A stretch of 64,000 nt of DNA from Flavobacterium sp. IB48. Lineage in GTDB: Bacteria > Bacteroidota > Bacteroidia > Flavobacteriales > Flavobacteriaceae. The stretch is taken from assembly GCF_016405855.1 (NCBI RefSeq), contig NZ_JAEFCA010000005.1:62001-126000 (forward strand), read 5' to 3'. Position 1 is the stretch's first letter, and the number at the start of each line of letters is the position of its first letter. Below are positions 1 through 8,503 of the stretch, in pieces. Made by a program: the position numbers and the translations under genes. The notes beneath the pieces are model-generated. The model had not been told where the DNA came from. It saw only the letters and a program-made list of their open reading frames with translations, and ran no database searches.

Positions 1-1520
1 ATCAACGGAATAAACTCTCCACGAAGTCTTCCATCACCATGTTCACCACTTAAAGAACCTTTATATTTTTTAACCAAATGCGCTATATCTGTTGCAATAG
101 TTCTAAAAAGAGCCGTTCCTTCTTTGGTTTTTAAATCTATAATCGGACGCAAATGCAATTCGCCAGTAGCAGCATGCGCATAATGCACACAGTTTAAATT
201 TCTTTCTTTTAAAATCGCATTAAAATCTGCTATAAAATCAGGCAAATCATTTACGTCTACGGCTGTATCTTCAATCACCGCAACTGCTTTTGCATCTCCT
301 GGAATATTCGATAATAAGCCTAATCCAGCTTTTCTTAATGCCCAAACTTTATTGGTGTCTTCACCATAAACAATTGGGAAATGATAACCTAGATTTTTAG
401 ATCGCATTAAAGCTTCCATCTCTTCTGCAATCTTCTCGATTTCTTCTTGCGAATCTCTCAAAAATTCGACAGCCAAAATAGCCTGAGGATCGCCCTTCAC
501 AAAAAAGCGATTCTTGCTTTGTTCTATATTTTCTTTGGTGCATTCTAAAATATAGTGGTCAATTAATTCTACACTATCAGGATTAAACTTCAATGCTTCA
601 ATATTCGCTTTTAAAGATTCATGAATGCTTTCGAAATGAACGCAAATCAATGCTGAAAAAGGTTTTAAAGCATCAACCAGATTTAATTTTATCGCTGTCG
701 AAAAAAACAAAGTTCCTTCAGATCCTGCAATCAATTTACAGAAATTAAACTTTTCTGAGGAATCTATAAAAGGCGAACTATCGGCCAATAAATCTAAAGC
801 GTAACCTGTATTTCTTCTTGGAATTGTTTTTTTAGGAAAATTGGCTTCAAATAAATTTCTATTATTTTCAGATGAAAGTATTTCTTTCGCTTGAACGTAA
901 ATTGCTTGTTCTAATGTACTAACAACATTAATTCCGTTGCATTTATCTTCAAATTCAGCATTTGTTAAAGCGCCAAAAACGACTTCATTTCCATCTGCCA
1001 GAAAACCTTTTATTTCAAGAACATGCTCACGTGTTGATCCATATACAACAGAACGTGCTCCACAAGCATTATTTCCAACCATTCCGCCAATCATGCAGCG
1101 ATTACTGGTAGAAGTTTCTGGTCCGAAAAAAAGTCCGTAAGATTTCAAATAAAGATTCAGTTCATCGCGAATTACACCTGGTTCAACCCAAGCCGATTTC
1201 TCGCTTTGATTTACCGAAATAATCTTAGTAAATTCTTGTGAAATATCTACAACAATGCCATTTCCAACTACTTGCCCTGCAAGCGAAGTTCCGGCTGCAC
1301 GCGGAATAATACTGCTTTTGTTTTCTTTAGCAAAAAGAATAATTTTTTGAATGTCTTCTTTCGTTTTCGGAACTGCCACAGCCAAAGGCATTTCTTTGTA
1401 AGCGCTTGCATCAGTGGCATAAAGTAGACGCATCGTATGATCGTAAAATAATTTGCCCTCTAATTCCTTTTCTAAACCTTCGAGTTTAGAAGAAATCTTT
1501 GGAAGGATATTATTATTCAT
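1..1520 (-). CDS. FAD-linked D-2-hydroxyacid (probably D-2-hydroxyglutarate) dehydrogenase, N-terminal part
   Basis: The reading frame starts at the ATG at 1518-1520 and is open to the left edge, so about 506 N-terminal residues are visible and the C-terminus is missing. It is a VAO/GlcD-type FAD-binding oxidoreductase. The FAD-domain stretch RAAGTSLAGQVVGNG is followed by FFGPETSTSNRCMIGGM and GNNACGARSVVYG, and near the edge comes SGEHGDGRLRGEF. Known long relatives (about 970-1020 residues, including E. coli YdiJ) carry a C-terminal Fe-S region and oxidise D-2-hydroxyglutarate or D-lactate. It lies last in a same-strand run with a DUF1338/HglS-type gene (14923-15738), whose product would be D-2-hydroxyglutarate. 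I therefore infer D-2-hydroxyglutarate to 2-oxoglutarate. D-lactate dehydrogenase is the main alternative. Confidence 0.8.
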   Translation of the reverse strand, partial: MNNNILPKISSKLEGLEKELEGKLFYDHTMRLLYATDASAYKEMPLAVAVPKTKEDIQKIILFAKENKSSIIPRAAGTSLAGQVVGNGIVVDISQEFTKIISVNQSEKSAWVEPGVIRDELNLYLKSYGLFFGPETSTSNRCMIGGMVGNNACGARSVVYGSTREHVLEIKGFLADGNEVVFGALTNAEFEDKCNGINVVSTLEQAIYVQAKEILSSENNRNLFEANFPKKTIPRRNTGYALDLLADSSPFIDSSEKFNFCKLIAGSEGTLFFSTAIKLNLVDALKPFSALICVHFESIHESLKANIEALKFNPDSVELIDHYILECTKENIEQSKNRFFVKGDPQAILAVEFLRDSQEEIEKIAEEMEALMRSKNLGYHFPIVYGEDTNKVWALRKAGLGLLSNIPGDAKAVAVIEDTAVDVNDLPDFIADFNAILKERNLNCVHYAHAATGELHLRPIIDLKTKEGTALFRTIATDIAHLVKKYKGSLSGEHGDGRLRGEFIPL

Positions 1521-1549
1521 TTTTATCTCTTGTTAACTATTGTTTTAAC

Positions 1550-1689
1550 ACACAGAAACATAGATTCTTATTCCTAAAAACGGCAACAAAAATAGACTCA
1601 TTTCTTCACATAGTCCCGATAGCTATCGGGATGCTTTCATGTTAAGCGAAACACATCTTCTTGTAAAATAAAAATCTATGTTTCTGTGT
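1550..1689. repeat. Intergenic dyad repeat with central palindrome
   Basis: Two 17-base arms, ACACAGAAACATAGATT at 1550-1566 and its exact reverse complement at 1673-1689, flank a perfect 18-base palindrome (TCCCGATAGCTATCGGGA) at 1614-1631. The element fills nearly the whole gap between the kinase/phospho-lyase gene and the FAD dehydrogenase gene. I recall such sequences as dispersed intergenic repeats in Flavobacterium genomes. I have not counted copies and the function is unknown. A transcript through it could fold into a long hairpin. Confidence 0.75.
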
Positions 1690-1701
1690 ATTAAAAAAAA
1701 A

Positions 1702-3999
1702 CTATAATTCGCTTAATGCGACATCTAATAATTCAACCAATTCATCAGCATTTTGTTTGTTGAATGGCATTGGCGGTTTTATCTTTAAAACATTATGCAA
1801 AGGTCCGTCTGTACTCAACAAATAGCCTTTTGCTTTTAGTTTTTCAACAACAATATCAATTTCAGGAATAGCCGGTTCCATCGTAATTCTGTCTTTTACC
1901 ATTTCTGCACCAATAAACAAACCATGCCCTCGAACATCACTTATAATTGGGTATTTGGCCATTAGGCCTTTTAATCCATCCATCAAGTAATTTCCAGTTT
2001 CTAGAGCATGCTTTTGCATTTCTTCTTCTTGAATTACATCTAAAACTGCCAATCCTGTTGTCATTGAAACAGGATTTCCTCCGAAGGTATTGAAATATTC
2101 TAATCCGTTGTTAAAGGCTTCTGCAATTTCCTCAGTAACAATCACAGCTGCAAGCGGATGTCCGTTTCCTATTGGTTTTCCTAAAACAACAATATCAGGA
2201 ACGACATTTTGCAATTCGAATCCCCAGAAATGATCTCCAATTCTTCCAAATCCAACTTGAACTTCATCTGCAATACAAACACCTCCTGCGGCACGAACAT
2301 ATTGATAAACTGTTTTAAGATAATTTTCTGGCAACGGAATTTGTCCTCCAACTCCCAACAAAGTTTCGCAAATAAATACTGCTGGCGCTTTGTCTTCGTT
2401 TTTTAAATCTTCAATAATTCTTTGCACATCGGCAGCATATTTTTCTCCGGCTTCAGTATCTCCATATTTATACGGTCCACGATACAAATCTGGATTAATT
2501 GCTTTATGAATCCAAGGCATTTGCCCTGAACCGCCTTTGCTGTCAAATTTATACGGACTCATTTCCATTGCAACTGTCGAAGTTCCATGGTAGGCATGAT
2601 CTAAAACAATAATATCCTTTTGTTTGGTAAAATGACGGCTCATGCGAATAGCCAAATCATTGGCTTCACTTCCTGAATTAACAAAATAACAAACGCTAAG
2701 TTTTTCTGGTAAAGTTGCAGTTAGTTTTTCTGCATATTCTGTAATCGCATCATTCAAATATCTCGTATTGGTATTTAAAGTTGCAATTTGCTTTTGCGTT
2801 TTTCTAACAACAACGGGATGACAATGACCAACATGTGAAGGATTATTTACGCAATCAACAAAAGTTCTTCCTTTATCATCATATAAATATTGCAAAGCTC
2901 CTTTTACAATTTTTAGTTTGTCTTTGTAACCAATACTCAGGTTTCTGCCTATTTTCTTTTTTCTGATTTCAAGCAATTCTGAGTAATCATCATTTGTAAT
3001 TAACCCTTCAAAACCACAAGCTTTTCTAAACGCATCTTGCGCCTTGATCGGGTTAATTTTTATTAGTTTATATAATAAATCCCAAGCTGGTTTTTCAGTA
3101 ATAAAATGATGTTCGTTGTTACTGTCTAATGAAGCATTATAAGCCGATTGCGTTACGCTAATACAAAGTCTTCCTGCGATTAAATAATACAATAAATCTA
3201 ATTCCTGCTCAGTAAGTGCATATGAATGATGATATCCTTCAACAATTTTTACCGCTACAGCCAATGGATCTTCTTCGTCTAACATTGCATAAGTACAGGC
3301 AATTGCCAAATTATTGACTAAAGCTGTATAAACCATATCGCCAAAATCAATAAGTCCGCTAACACGATTTCCTTGCACTAAAACATTATAATCATTAGCA
3401 TCGTTGTGAATATAAGCATGTCTCAATCGATGAATTTGCGGTGCTACTTCTGTATCAAACTGCAATAAAAAATAACCTGCAATACGCCTTCTTTCGTGAT
3501 TTAGAATGTGTTTCAAATTATCGCTTGCTTCGCTAGCTTTACTAATATCCCAAGTATAATTTCGATGCATTGCAGGATGCGAAAAATCAGCCAAAGCACG
3601 ATCCATGTTACCCAAAAATGAACCTAAATTATAATGCAATTCAGTTGTTTTGTTTTTTTCATCTACCCAGAAAACGCCTTCTAAAAAGTTTAAAATTCGG
3701 ATATAATAGGTTTGAGAATCTGTTACTATTTTTGTAAGCTCCTCTCCTTTTTTGTTGATGCAAAAATGCTGAAAACAATCTGAAATAGTGCTTTTTGTAA
3801 GATGTCTTATAATAGCCGCTTGCGCTTCTAAAAAAGGAAACGGATGACTTTCATTGGATACTTTTAGAATGTATTTTTCATTTTTCTCATTTGATAAAAG
3901 GAAATTCAATTCATCATACCCGTTTAATGCTTTTACAGTTACGCTAAAACCGTAATGTTCTTTTACTAAATCTTGAATAATTGCTTCTGAAAAATTCAT
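1702..3999 (-). CDS. APH-family kinase fused to class-III aminotransferase-fold phospho-lyase (candidate hydroxylysine kinase/5-phosphohydroxylysine lyase)
   Basis: This is a 765-residue two-domain protein. Residues about 1-340 are an aminoglycoside-phosphotransferase/choline-kinase fold with catalytic loop HNDANDYN (198-205) and metal motif IDFGD (217-221). Residues about 345-765 are a PLP-dependent class-III aminotransferase fold with NSGSEAND (441-448), PLP-contacting Asp578 in ADEVQVGFGR, and Schiff-base Lys608 in VLGKPIGNGHP. In animals separate APH-type kinases and AGXT2L-type phospho-lyases act in sequence on 5-hydroxylysine or on ethanolamine. Here both halves are one polypeptide, which suggests phosphorylate-then-eliminate chemistry. 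With an aminoadipate-semialdehyde dehydrogenase in the same locus, hydroxylysine is the preferred substrate; phosphoethanolamine lyase or a true aminotransferase are alternatives. I chose the ATG at 3997-3999, because 27 further in-frame upstream codons run through an intergenic repeat. Confidence 0.8.
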   Translation of the reverse strand: MNFSEAIIQDLVKEHYGFSVTVKALNGYDELNFLLSNEKNEKYILKVSNESHPFPFLEAQAAIIRHLTKSTISDCFQHFCINKKGEELTKIVTDSQTYYIRILNFLEGVFWVDEKNKTTELHYNLGSFLGNMDRALADFSHPAMHRNYTWDISKASEASDNLKHILNHERRRIAGYFLLQFDTEVAPQIHRLRHAYIHNDANDYNVLVQGNRVSGLIDFGDMVYTALVNNLAIACTYAMLDEEDPLAVAVKIVEGYHHSYALTEQELDLLYYLIAGRLCISVTQSAYNASLDSNNEHHFITEKPAWDLLYKLIKINPIKAQDAFRKACGFEGLITNDDYSELLEIRKKKIGRNLSIGYKDKLKIVKGALQYLYDDKGRTFVDCVNNPSHVGHCHPVVVRKTQKQIATLNTNTRYLNDAITEYAEKLTATLPEKLSVCYFVNSGSEANDLAIRMSRHFTKQKDIIVLDHAYHGTSTVAMEMSPYKFDSKGGSGQMPWIHKAINPDLYRGPYKYGDTEAGEKYAADVQRIIEDLKNEDKAPAVFICETLLGVGGQIPLPENYLKTVYQYVRAAGGVCIADEVQVGFGRIGDHFWGFELQNVVPDIVVLGKPIGNGHPLAAVIVTEEIAEAFNNGLEYFNTFGGNPVSMTTGLAVLDVIQEEEMQKHALETGNYLMDGLKGLMAKYPIISDVRGHGLFIGAEMVKDRITMEPAIPEIDIVVEKLKAKGYLLSTDGPLHNVLKIKPPMPFNKQNADELVELLDVALSEL

Positions 4000-4032
4000 T
4001 GGTATTCTTTTAAAGTTGTTTTTTATTTTTTT

Positions 4033-4179
4033 TAGCCACGAATTACACGAATTGGCACTATTTTTTTTGCTGTCCTGCAAGGTCTTTTTCAGTCCTTGTA
4101 GGTATTAAAGATATCTATAAAACAGGATTTTTTCATTTTCATAACTATTCCTACAAGGTTTTGAAAACCTTGCAGGAAT
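4033..4179. repeat. Cluster of Flavobacterium-type intergenic repeats
   Basis: Three elements sit between the phospho-lyase gene and the GH42 gene. At 4033-4056 is the sequence AGCCACGAATTACACGAATT, which I recall as a common dispersed repeat in Flavobacterium. At 4074-4102 is a dyad of the type CCTGCAAGG...CCTTGTAGG. At 4147-4179 is a 33-base near-perfect hairpin of the same family (16-base arms starting ATTCCTACAAGG, one-base loop, one G-T pair). The last begins about ten bases after the GH42 stop codon and could end or stabilise its mRNA. Confidence 0.7.
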
Positions 4180-4188
4180 ACGGTATGA

Positions 4189-6324
4189 TTATTTCCAGAT
4201 AACAGCCTGAGCTGGTTCTAATGGATTTTGTCCAACTAAAATTTTACTTCCTGCGGGAATAGGCATATTAATTGTTTCATTGGTATAATTTACCCCAACA
4301 AAAAAGCCGTCTCTCCATTCTACATAAACACCTTTTGGAAAGTTTTCGATGGCTACTTTTGCATTCTCATAAACTTTTCGAACAACTTCTCTTTCCAAAT
4401 TTCCATCTTTACTTTCTGCTCCAATATAAGTAACGGTTCCTTTTCCTAGTTTTCTTGTAATTGCAGCTGCTTTTCCTTTGTAAAACTGATCGGCATAAGT
4501 GGCTAAAACTTCTGTACCTTGTTTCGGATTTAAAACGTCTGCCCAAGCATTCCATTTGTAGGTATTGCTTCCAGCATTTACTGTTCCGTTTACATCTTCA
4601 ACTAACATATCAAAAAATTCGACGTCAGCTCCGATTAAAGGTACAATTGGTGCATTCCAATTCGCTTCAAAAAAATGTCCGTTTTTATCCTTCTGACCTG
4701 TTCGGCAAGAAAGAATTAAATTTCCTCCATTTTCAACATATTTTGTCCATTTGTCAACCAACTTTTGATCAACTAATTGATACGCTGGCGCCACAATAAA
4801 TGGATAAGCCGAAAAATCGCTTTCTTCTGTTATAAAATCCATTGGCGCACCTGTCGATTTTATTGCCGAGGTATACGTATTTCTATGTCTCCATGTATTC
4901 CAGAATTCAGTTTGTTTTTGGTTTTCCAAATCCCAAAGATTTTCATGGCTCCATAAAAATCCTGTTTTCCTTTTTGCAATTTCCTGCGGAATCGTCGCTT
5001 TTGAATTGTATTCTTTACGAAGCAATTTCATGTCTTCGATTGACTGTACAAACTCTTTTCCTCCTGTTGATAAAGTTACTCCATCAGTTCCAACAATTCC
5101 GTCATGATACATTTCGCTGCTTCCTAGAGGATGTCTGTATCTATACGTACAAGTAAATGAACAACCTCCGCCAAAAGCCTGAGAAATCCACATGTGAACG
5201 GTTCCAGGAAGCAATTGCGGATTAATACTTGCCCAGTTTACTTGTCCTGGCTGCATTTCCATAACTCCAGTAACGCCATTTATAGATCGATAATAATCAT
5301 TGGCTTCCATGATTTTGTTTGGAGATCCCATTCTGAAATTCTGTCCTCCTAATGTATTTCTTCCGCTAACTGGATACATTGTATAAGTGGCAAAATCCAT
5401 TTTATCTGTTCTTCTTGGATCTGCACCATACACTACATTGGTATAATTTGTTGTTACCCATTGTTTTGGATCGATATATTTTCGAAGTGTTTCGGCTTGC
5501 AGATTTAAATATTCTGCTTGCGAATCTGCCGTATATCTTTTGAAATCCAAAACAGCGTGCGGACTTAGTTTGTCTTCAGAATAAATCTCCGCATTTGGAA
5601 TTGCAATCTGCTCAAAATTATTATATCTGATACTCCAGAAACTAGCTACCCATTCGGTATTCAATTTTTCGATTGTTCCGTATTTTGCTTTAAGCCATTT
5701 CTGAAATCCTTTTTGTGCCGAAGGACTAAAATCGTCTGGTGCGCCAGGTTCATTATCTACTTGCCAGCCTATGATATTTTTATTCTTGCCGTATCTTTTT
5801 CCTAATTCAGAAACAATTTTTTCTACAAATTCTCTGTATTTTTCATTAGATACAGATTGATTCGCTCTATTTCCATGTTCTCTTCTGCGTCCACTTGCAT
5901 CGACTAGATAAATCTCAGGATATTTTTCTCCCATCCAAGCTGGAGGTGTTGGCGTAGGTGTGCAAAGAATTACTTTTAGACCTGCTTTTTCTGCAATTGC
6001 CAAAGCATCATCTAACCATTTGAAATCGTATTTTCCTTCTTCAGGCTCCATAAAAGTCCACGCAAATTCGGCAAAATGCGTAAACTCAAATCCTAGTTTT
6101 TTAATATTTTTTAAATCGCGTTCCCATTGTTCTCTCGGCCATTGTTCCGGATAATAATAAACCCCTATTTGCATTAAATCTGCCTTTGAGAAAAAACGCT
6201 GCGGATCTTTATTTTCTGAAACTGTATTTTTTTTATTTTGGGCAAAAAGAGGAATTGAATGACAGCTCGCAACAAGCAATCCTGCCATTATTAATTTTGT
6301 GAAAGATATATTGTAGTTAAACAT
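4189..6324 (-). CDS. Secreted GH42-type beta-galactosidase
   Basis: The 711-residue protein begins with an export signal (about residues 1-29, hydrophobic core LIMAGLLVAS). VASC at 18-21 could be a lipobox, while LFAQ at 26-29 looks like an ordinary cleavage site. The GH42 TIM barrel is clear: GVYYYPEQWP (54-63), WQVDNEPG (187-194) with acid/base Glu192, and GVMEMQPGQVNWA with nucleophile Glu356. A C-terminal beta-galactosidase trimerisation-like region follows. The family removes terminal beta-linked galactose and most members are cytoplasmic, so an exported one suggests periplasmic work on an imported oligosaccharide. It lies 36 bases after a GH63 alpha-glucosidase gene on the same strand. 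The pair would take glucose then galactose off Glc-alpha-Gal-beta-hydroxylysine. Galactan or galactoside degradation is the conservative alternative. Confidence 0.88.
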   Translation of the reverse strand: MFNYNISFTKLIMAGLLVASCHSIPLFAQNKKNTVSENKDPQRFFSKADLMQIGVYYYPEQWPREQWERDLKNIKKLGFEFTHFAEFAWTFMEPEEGKYDFKWLDDALAIAEKAGLKVILCTPTPTPPAWMGEKYPEIYLVDASGRRREHGNRANQSVSNEKYREFVEKIVSELGKRYGKNKNIIGWQVDNEPGAPDDFSPSAQKGFQKWLKAKYGTIEKLNTEWVASFWSIRYNNFEQIAIPNAEIYSEDKLSPHAVLDFKRYTADSQAEYLNLQAETLRKYIDPKQWVTTNYTNVVYGADPRRTDKMDFATYTMYPVSGRNTLGGQNFRMGSPNKIMEANDYYRSINGVTGVMEMQPGQVNWASINPQLLPGTVHMWISQAFGGGCSFTCTYRYRHPLGSSEMYHDGIVGTDGVTLSTGGKEFVQSIEDMKLLRKEYNSKATIPQEIAKRKTGFLWSHENLWDLENQKQTEFWNTWRHRNTYTSAIKSTGAPMDFITEESDFSAYPFIVAPAYQLVDQKLVDKWTKYVENGGNLILSCRTGQKDKNGHFFEANWNAPIVPLIGADVEFFDMLVEDVNGTVNAGSNTYKWNAWADVLNPKQGTEVLATYADQFYKGKAAAITRKLGKGTVTYIGAESKDGNLEREVVRKVYENAKVAIENFPKGVYVEWRDGFFVGVNYTNETINMPIPAGSKILVGQNPLEPAQAVIWK

Positions 6325-6360
6325 ATTTTATAGTTTTGGTATTAATGAAATGTTGGATGT

Positions 6361-8367
6361 TTATTTATCCTCCAAAAGCAGCATTAAATAATGCGACGCA
6401 GACCAGCTAAAATTAAAAGCTTCTAATCCTTTTCCTGTAACGGGCTGATAATTTTCTCTAATAGAAGTTCCTTTATCCACAACTCCTTCTGCATTATGAA
6501 TCAGTTTATGCGCTAACTCATTTGCTTCTTTTGTATAGCCATATTTTTCTAGTCCGTTAATTCCAAAGTAACTTTGATCCAACCAAACAGGTCCTCTCCA
6601 ATAGCCATTGTCTGGCTTAAATTTAGGATGATTTGCTGCTAATGTTGGTAAAGGGACAAAAGTGTTCAAACTTGCCGAATCCAGCATATTAATTTTTGCC
6701 ACTTTCACTTGCTCTTCAGAAGCGACTTCTGCCCAAATTGGACAATATCCTTCGCATCCCATTGCTTTTATCAATGTTTTTCCGTCAATGGTTGTATCAT
6801 AAAACCAGCCTGTTGCAGCATCCCAAAACTGATTTTGAATTTTCATTTTTAGTGCAGCACTTTCTTCATTCCATTTTTTTGCTTCGACACTCAGTTTTAA
6901 AGCTGCTGCCATTTTACTTAAAAAGTTTTTCTCTGCAAATAAAAATGAATTCAGATCAACACTTTCCTGATCTAATGAATATGCTTTTTCTCCATTTTTC
7001 AGAATTTTACTATCATCAAAACGAACTGCATTATCCATTCCGCTTTCCCATTTTGCCGCAATCACAGTTCCATCTGTAGAACCAAATTCGCATAAACCAT
7101 CCTGATCATGATCTCGTTCTTTGTACCACCAATTATGGTATAATTTTAACTTCGGATAAAACTCTTTTATAAAATTAATATCCTTTGTTTTTTCATAAAT
7201 TTTCCAAATTGCCCAAGCCGCAAGAGGTGCTTTTGTGTTTCGGTAATTATTTTCTTCTAGATCATTGTTTCTGTAAATGCAATCTGGAATAAAACCATTT
7301 GGCTCTTGATAATCAAATAAAGCACGCATTTGATTTTTGGCTAACTCCGAATCATAATTTGAAACTGCAACAGCGTGTTTCCAGCTGTCCCAGGCCCAAA
7401 AACCATGAAACCATTCGTAATTGTAACTCGGAAAAAGACCGCCATGCTTTAATCCTTCTGCTGCAATTCTAGTGTTGGTTTGTAATGTTAATGCTAATTT
7501 TGCTATCAAATCAGAATAAATCTGATCTTTATAAATGGTTTTCTTTTTGGCAATTAATTGCGATAATTGCTTTTCTTTTTCTTTTTGCGTGTTGTTAAGC
7601 AGTGTATTAAAAACCGTTTTTTGTATTGTCTCATTTTCGGTTTTCCACGAATATTGTGGAAAAATAAAACTTTGAGAAACAATTATTTCTTTTGTTTCAT
7701 TTGGTTTTAAAACCAATCTTTCTGTCTGCGCTTGGTATCCTTGTTTCGAAATTTCAATTTCTGATTTTGTTTTCAAGAATTGAATGTAACCTACAGCAAT
7801 ACTTTTAGCAGAAGTGATTTTTAAAACATTCTTTTCATTTGATAGTTGTAAATCATCTAAAAACAAAGTTGCATTATAAGAAGGAAAAATAGTTAGTGGT
7901 TTAGCTGTTTTATTGGTAATCGCTGTTTTCTGTAAAGCCGAATGCCCTGATAAAAACACTAATTGCTGTTTTACTTCTAGTTTTTCATTTTTAAATTGCT
8001 GTTCTAAATGGCTGTTGTAGCTATTTTGTGCGACCAATGAATTTTTCCAGTTGATGATTTCTTGTTTGTTTTCGTCTTTTAGCTGTAATGAAACAAAAGA
8101 AGAACTTAACCAAACGCCATTCTGTTCAGTCATTAAGAAAGGTCCTGAAAATCCTGCTTGAATTTCTGATGGTTCTAAAAACCCAAATCCGAACCAAGCG
8201 CCTTTATCTGAAAATGCCAATGATTTTCTATCTGTAGCATTTTTTGGATCTCCTTTAAAATTGATACTGTTTTTGCCTGACTCTAAATTCGGAAAGTTCT
8301 TTTGAGACCAACCTGTCTGTATTATAAAAAAGGAAGCAAGAATAAAAAGTATGTTCTTTTTGTTCAT
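6361..8367 (-). CDS. Periplasmic GH63 (YgjK-like) alpha-glucosidase
   Basis: The 668-residue protein has a Sec signal (residues 1-21, ending IQTGWSQ), a beta-rich N-terminal domain to about 280, then an (alpha/alpha)6 barrel. GH63 landmarks are FHGFWAWDSWKHAVA, WESGMDNAVRFDD (general-acid Asp region), GYWRGPVWLDQSYF, and near the end RENYQPVTGKG with FNFSWSA, where the catalytic base Glu of the family lies. Eukaryotic GH63 glucosidase I cleaves terminal alpha-1,2-linked glucose. As I recall, glycosynthase variants of E. coli YgjK join glucose to galactose as Glc-alpha-1,2-Gal, the disaccharide found on collagen hydroxylysine. Adjacency to a beta-galactosidase and to hydroxylysine-type catabolic genes fits that substrate. 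Other alpha-glucosides remain possible. Confidence 0.85.
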   Translation of the reverse strand: MNKKNILFILASFFIIQTGWSQKNFPNLESGKNSINFKGDPKNATDRKSLAFSDKGAWFGFGFLEPSEIQAGFSGPFLMTEQNGVWLSSSFVSLQLKDENKQEIINWKNSLVAQNSYNSHLEQQFKNEKLEVKQQLVFLSGHSALQKTAITNKTAKPLTIFPSYNATLFLDDLQLSNEKNVLKITSAKSIAVGYIQFLKTKSEIEISKQGYQAQTERLVLKPNETKEIIVSQSFIFPQYSWKTENETIQKTVFNTLLNNTQKEKEKQLSQLIAKKKTIYKDQIYSDLIAKLALTLQTNTRIAAEGLKHGGLFPSYNYEWFHGFWAWDSWKHAVAVSNYDSELAKNQMRALFDYQEPNGFIPDCIYRNNDLEENNYRNTKAPLAAWAIWKIYEKTKDINFIKEFYPKLKLYHNWWYKERDHDQDGLCEFGSTDGTVIAAKWESGMDNAVRFDDSKILKNGEKAYSLDQESVDLNSFLFAEKNFLSKMAAALKLSVEAKKWNEESAALKMKIQNQFWDAATGWFYDTTIDGKTLIKAMGCEGYCPIWAEVASEEQVKVAKINMLDSASLNTFVPLPTLAANHPKFKPDNGYWRGPVWLDQSYFGINGLEKYGYTKEANELAHKLIHNAEGVVDKGTSIRENYQPVTGKGLEAFNFSWSASHYLMLLLEDK

Positions 8368-8443
8368 GTTTTTACGTTTATTTTTGTTATTATTTTAGAT
8401 AAAGTCCTGCTCTTTTTATTGGCAAGATCGATAATCTTTAGAC

Positions 8444-8480
8444 AAAAAGAATAGCCCAAGAAATATAGGCTATTCTTTTT
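8444..8480 (-). terminator. Rho-independent terminator after SusD
   Basis: A perfect 13-base stem (AAAAAGAATAGCC at 8444-8456 with GGCTATTCTTTTT at 8468-8480) and an 11-base loop lie between the susD stop and the GH63 start, with a T-run on the minus-strand RNA. It would end most susCD transcripts, leaving the downstream glycosidase genes to read-through or their own promoter. Confidence 0.8.
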
Positions 8481-8503
8481 TGAAATTTAAATCATTTCGA
8501 GAA

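Noticed and set aside
4000..4080. Longer start for the kinase/phospho-lyase at 4080
   Set aside because: The extra 27 codons run through the dispersed repeat at 4033-4056 and give a leader unlike any APH-family N-terminus; the ATG at 3997-3999 starts the recognisable domain.
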